Assembly: GCF_024267675.1 (NCBI RefSeq)
Contig: NZ_JALDYX010000036.1
Coordinates: forward strand, 1 to 41,820
DNA length: 41,820 nt
Reading direction: 5' to 3'
DNA from: Marinobacterium sedimentorum
GTDB taxonomy: Bacteria > Pseudomonadota > Gammaproteobacteria > Pseudomonadales > Balneatricaceae
The notes under the pieces are model-generated. The model saw only the letters and a list, made by a program, of their open reading frames with translations, made no database searches and was not told the origin of the DNA. This document shows, one piece after another, positions 39,801 through 41,820 of the stretch; position 1 is the first letter of the stretch, and each line of letters opens with the position of its first letter. Both the position numbers and the translations under genes were made by a program.

Positions 39801-40913
39801 TCAGTGCTGTAATGGCTGCTCGGCGCTGATGAGCCAGGTCGAGTTTATGCGGATAAGGCTCAGGACGCGCTGCACCGGGCTGCCTTCCTGCGGCGGCAGG
39901 GGGCCTGCCTGCAGAGTCACCTCGACCCAATCCGGTGTCATTACGGCGAGCTCATAGGCTTGCAGCTGCAAAGCCGGCGCGGGGCTGGCCAATGACTGTA
40001 ACCAGTGTGCATGGTCAATCTTGCTGTTGGGGCGAAAGCCCGGGATATAGAGCGCTGCGCGCTGCTCGGCGGCATAGGTCGGGCTTTTTGCCCAGGATTC
40101 CAGCCGATGCCCGACCTCGGTGGTGATCGAACGGGCGGCATCTGTATCCTGGCCGGCATCCAGCGTTTCGAGTTGGGGGGCAGGGCGGTTGCGGCCCAGG
40201 CCAAGGGCGTCACTATAAGTGTTGCCCGCCAGTGCGCTGTAAAGGCTGCGCAGATTGGCGTGAATGGTGGCGTAGTAGGGATGGGTTGAAAGTGCCCGCT
40301 GCAACTGGCTGATGGCCTCACTGTACTGACCCGACTCCGCCAGCATGACGCCCAGGTTGTTATAGGCTTCGGGGCGCTGGGGATAGAGTCCGATTAGCTG
40401 GGTCAACTGGGCCTGGGCATGCTGATAAAAACCCTGGCGGTAGAGCGATTGAGCCTCATCCAGACTCTCCCGGTACTTTGCATCTGCCAGCAGAGTGGGC
40501 AGCGGCGGGGCGGGCGCAGGCTCGGGGGCTTCCTGTGGTGCAACTGGAGGAGGCAGCATTACATCGGATTCATCGCTGCTTGCGGTACTGTCGGCCAGGA
40601 CGTTTTTTTCGCTGTTGAGCCAGTTTTTTATCTCGGCCAGATCCGCATAGAGGGCATCGTCTGTCAGGGTGCTACTGCTGCGGGGGGCTGCAGGCGCAGG
40701 TTCCACCTTGGCCTGCACACTGGGGTCGCAGCTGAAGGATTCGGTATCACCGCCACGCAGGCAGTAGGGCGAGTCGGGTCGAGCTATGTCCTGCTGTGAT
40801 GGCCTGCTGCTGCAGCCGGCAAGGGTGATAGCCAGCAGGGGGCCGAGCATCAGCGTTGTTAAGGTGCCTGGTGCCAATCGTACTCGTCGTAGCAAATACA
40901 TAGATAGATCCAT
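39801..40913 (-). CDS. TPR-repeat lipoprotein of unknown function
   Basis: This 370-aa envelope protein begins with a lipoprotein signal peptide ending in the lipobox LAGC (Cys34). After it comes a low-complexity proline/alanine-rich stretch (about 110-140), then two to three tetratricopeptide-like repeats (about 145-225, with YRQGFYQHAQAQLTQLIGLYP and the AYNNLGVMLAESGQYSEAI unit), and a C-terminal domain with four or five strands resembling a SH3- or NTF2-like scoring fold (LAVMTPDWVEVTLQAG). I do not recognise a named family. An ATG at 40901 is a possible alternative start. It follows the LysE-type gene on the minus strand at 45 bases. Confidence 0.75.
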   Translation of the reverse strand: MDLSMYLLRRVRLAPGTLTTLMLGPLLAITLAGCSSRPSQQDIARPDSPYCLRGGDTESFSCDPSVQAKVEPAPAAPRSSSTLTDDALYADLAEIKNWLNSEKNVLADSTASSDESDVMLPPPVAPQEAPEPAPAPPLPTLLADAKYRESLDEAQSLYRQGFYQHAQAQLTQLIGLYPQRPEAYNNLGVMLAESGQYSEAISQLQRALSTHPYYATIHANLRSLYSALAGNTYSDALGLGRNRPAPQLETLDAGQDTDAARSITTEVGHRLESWAKSPTYAAEQRAALYIPGFRPNSKIDHAHWLQSLASPAPALQLQAYELAVMTPDWVEVTLQAGPLPPQEGSPVQRVLSLIRINSTWLISAEQPLQH

Positions 40914-40958
40914 CTTCCTGACAAAACTCCTGTGGCAGCCTGCGCCGCCGTTACGCTG

Positions 40959-41573
40959 TCAATTATGTGCGCCTGAGAGTACCAGGCCTGCGCCTATGAG
41001 CGCGCAGCCGGTGACACGGTTCTGTGTTCGGCGTGCCCTGGCGTCCTGCATCAGGTGGCGCAGTCTTGATGCCAGCAGACTATATCCGGTCATGACGCAC
41101 CAGTCGACGGTCACCAGTGTGGTGCCGATAATCAGCAGTTGTGCTGACTGCGGTTGTGCCGGGTCGAGAAACTGCGGAATCAGCGCGAGCAGAAACACCA
41201 GTCCTTTGGGGTTGGTGATATTAATCAGCAGGCTCTGGCCGAAGGCTCGACGCCAGTCGGACGGGCGGCCCTGGCTCAGATCAAGCTGGGACCGGTCACG
41301 CCATTGCTGGATACCGAGCCACACCAGATAGGCAACGCCCAGCCATTTTATGGCGCTGAACAGGGTTACGGAGGCGGCGACCAGGCTGCCAAGCCCCACT
41401 CCCACGATGATGATCTGGATGCCGTAGCCGCAGATCAATCCCAGGATGGCCGGTTGAGCTCGGCCCAGGCCCTGGCTCAAACCGTAGCTCATGGCGGTGA
41501 CGGCGCCGGCGCCCGGCGACAGGCTGATCAGGGTCGCGGCGGCAAGCAGCGTCAGCCAGATACTTAAAGTCAT
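40959..41573 (-). CDS. LysE/RhtB-family amino acid exporter
   Basis: This 204-aa inner-membrane protein has about six hydrophobic segments. The RhtB/LysE signature SLSPGAGAVTAMSYGLSQG is near residue 18, and the second conserved motif INITNPKGLVFLLALIPQF is at about 113. It likely exports a neutral amino acid or homoserine/threonine. It differs from the ArgO-type gene at 26443 and has no adjacent regulator in the window. Confidence 0.9.
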   Translation of the reverse strand: MTLSIWLTLLAAATLISLSPGAGAVTAMSYGLSQGLGRAQPAILGLICGYGIQIIIVGVGLGSLVAASVTLFSAIKWLGVAYLVWLGIQQWRDRSQLDLSQGRPSDWRRAFGQSLLINITNPKGLVFLLALIPQFLDPAQPQSAQLLIIGTTLVTVDWCVMTGYSLLASRLRHLMQDARARRTQNRVTGCALIGAGLVLSGAHN

Positions 41574-41644
41574 TCGATTTATCCGTTCAGTTGGGGGCAG
41601 CTGCGCTCAGTCGCGCAGGCTGGCGGACCAGCGTTGCTCATCAT

Positions 41645-41680
41645 AAAACAAAAGCAGCCGCCCGGGGGCAGCTGTTTTGG
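41645..41680. terminator. Bidirectional terminator-like hairpin
   Basis: CAGCCGCCC and GGGCAGCTG pair with one mismatch around a very short loop. TTTT follows on the plus strand and TTTTGTTTT on the minus strand. It probably ends a minus-strand gene that enters from the right edge. Confidence 0.55.
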
Positions 41681-41753
41681 TGTTGCGGCGAAAGGCCCTG
41701 AAGTGCGTGGTCTGGACGCGCTCTTCTTGGTCCTTGCGCTTCTATTCTGGGTG

Positions 41754-41820
41754 TTAGCCCTTGGCCTGCTCCCGTGCGATTGCGCGGTACGCGATATCGG
41801 TACGGTCAGTTAAAGAGCGC
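41754..41820 (-). CDS. Possible 3' end of a minus-strand gene (partial)
   Basis: From the right edge, one minus-strand frame reads RSLTDRTDIAYRAIAREQAKG and then stops at 41754-41756, about 75 bases before a terminator-like hairpin. The composition looks protein-like and the terminator placement supports it, but 21 residues do not allow a family assignment, and a noncoding origin is possible. Confidence 0.3.
   Translation of the reverse strand, partial: RSLTDRTDIAYRAIAREQAKG

Noticed and set aside
1..41820. RNA genes, CRISPR arrays, insertion sequences or prophage
   Set aside because: No tRNA cloverleaf, rRNA segment, spaced direct-repeat array, transposase or integrase was recognised on either strand.

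Overview
The window is a GC-rich, densely packed stretch of chromosome from a gammaproteobacterium. The gene order nadB / rpoE(algU) - anti-sigma - rseC(mucC) - mucD - lepA - lepB - DUF4845 - rnc - era - recO - pdxJ - acpS is that of the Pseudomonas algU-muc region. The remaining content (leucine-type dehydrogenase, PrkA/YeaH/SpoVR cluster, orphan soxYZ, ArgP/ArgO pair, A-type aconitase) fits a marine Oceanospirillales-like relative such as Marinobacterium. That placement is inference from gene content; no 16S gene is present. I see no rRNA, tRNA, CRISPR, insertion sequence or prophage: this is ordinary core chromosome with a few unusual details.

Layout. 1-842: terminator of an upstream gene, then sdhE-ygfX. 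811-2421 (minus): nadB. 2681-6023: envelope-stress operon rpoE, a composite anti-sigma factor, rseC, mucD. 6210-12872: lepA, lepB, DUF4845 protein, rnc, era, recO, pdxJ, acpS, mostly overlapping or nearly so. 12925-17315: cysM, relA, mazG. 17587-21167: ppc and adk, each with its own terminator. 21313-22067: soxYZ without other sox genes. 22382-23125: rlmB. 23157-25300 (minus): pta-ackA. 25397-27057: argP and argO, divergent. 27118-30348: a VOC protein and acnA. 30367-31581 (minus): Bcr/CflA exporter. 31829-32590: glycerophosphodiester phosphodiesterase. 32716-37967 (minus): prkA, yeaH, spoVR, hinT. 38450-39517 (minus): leucine-type dehydrogenase. 39801-41573 (minus): LysE-type exporter and a TPR lipoprotein. 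The right edge may hold the 3' end of a further minus-strand gene.

The most notable observation is at 3315-4166. Where Pseudomonas has separate mucA and mucB genes, this genome has one clean 283-codon frame: a complete MucA/RseA-like anti-sigma factor (cytoplasmic sigma-binding part, one membrane span, periplasmic tail) continuing directly into the small C-terminal domain of MucB/RseB. The large LolA-like domain of RseB, which senses lipid, and its signal peptide are absent from the locus. Related to this, sequences resembling sigma-E promoters (GGAACT-type -35, TCATA-type -10) lie upstream of rpoE and also between cysM and relA, suggesting that envelope stress may feed into (p)ppGpp synthesis. 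Other points worth checking are the orphan SoxYZ with an altered carrier arm, a 12-G homopolymer at 32609-32620, and several inverted repeats in promoter or leader regions.
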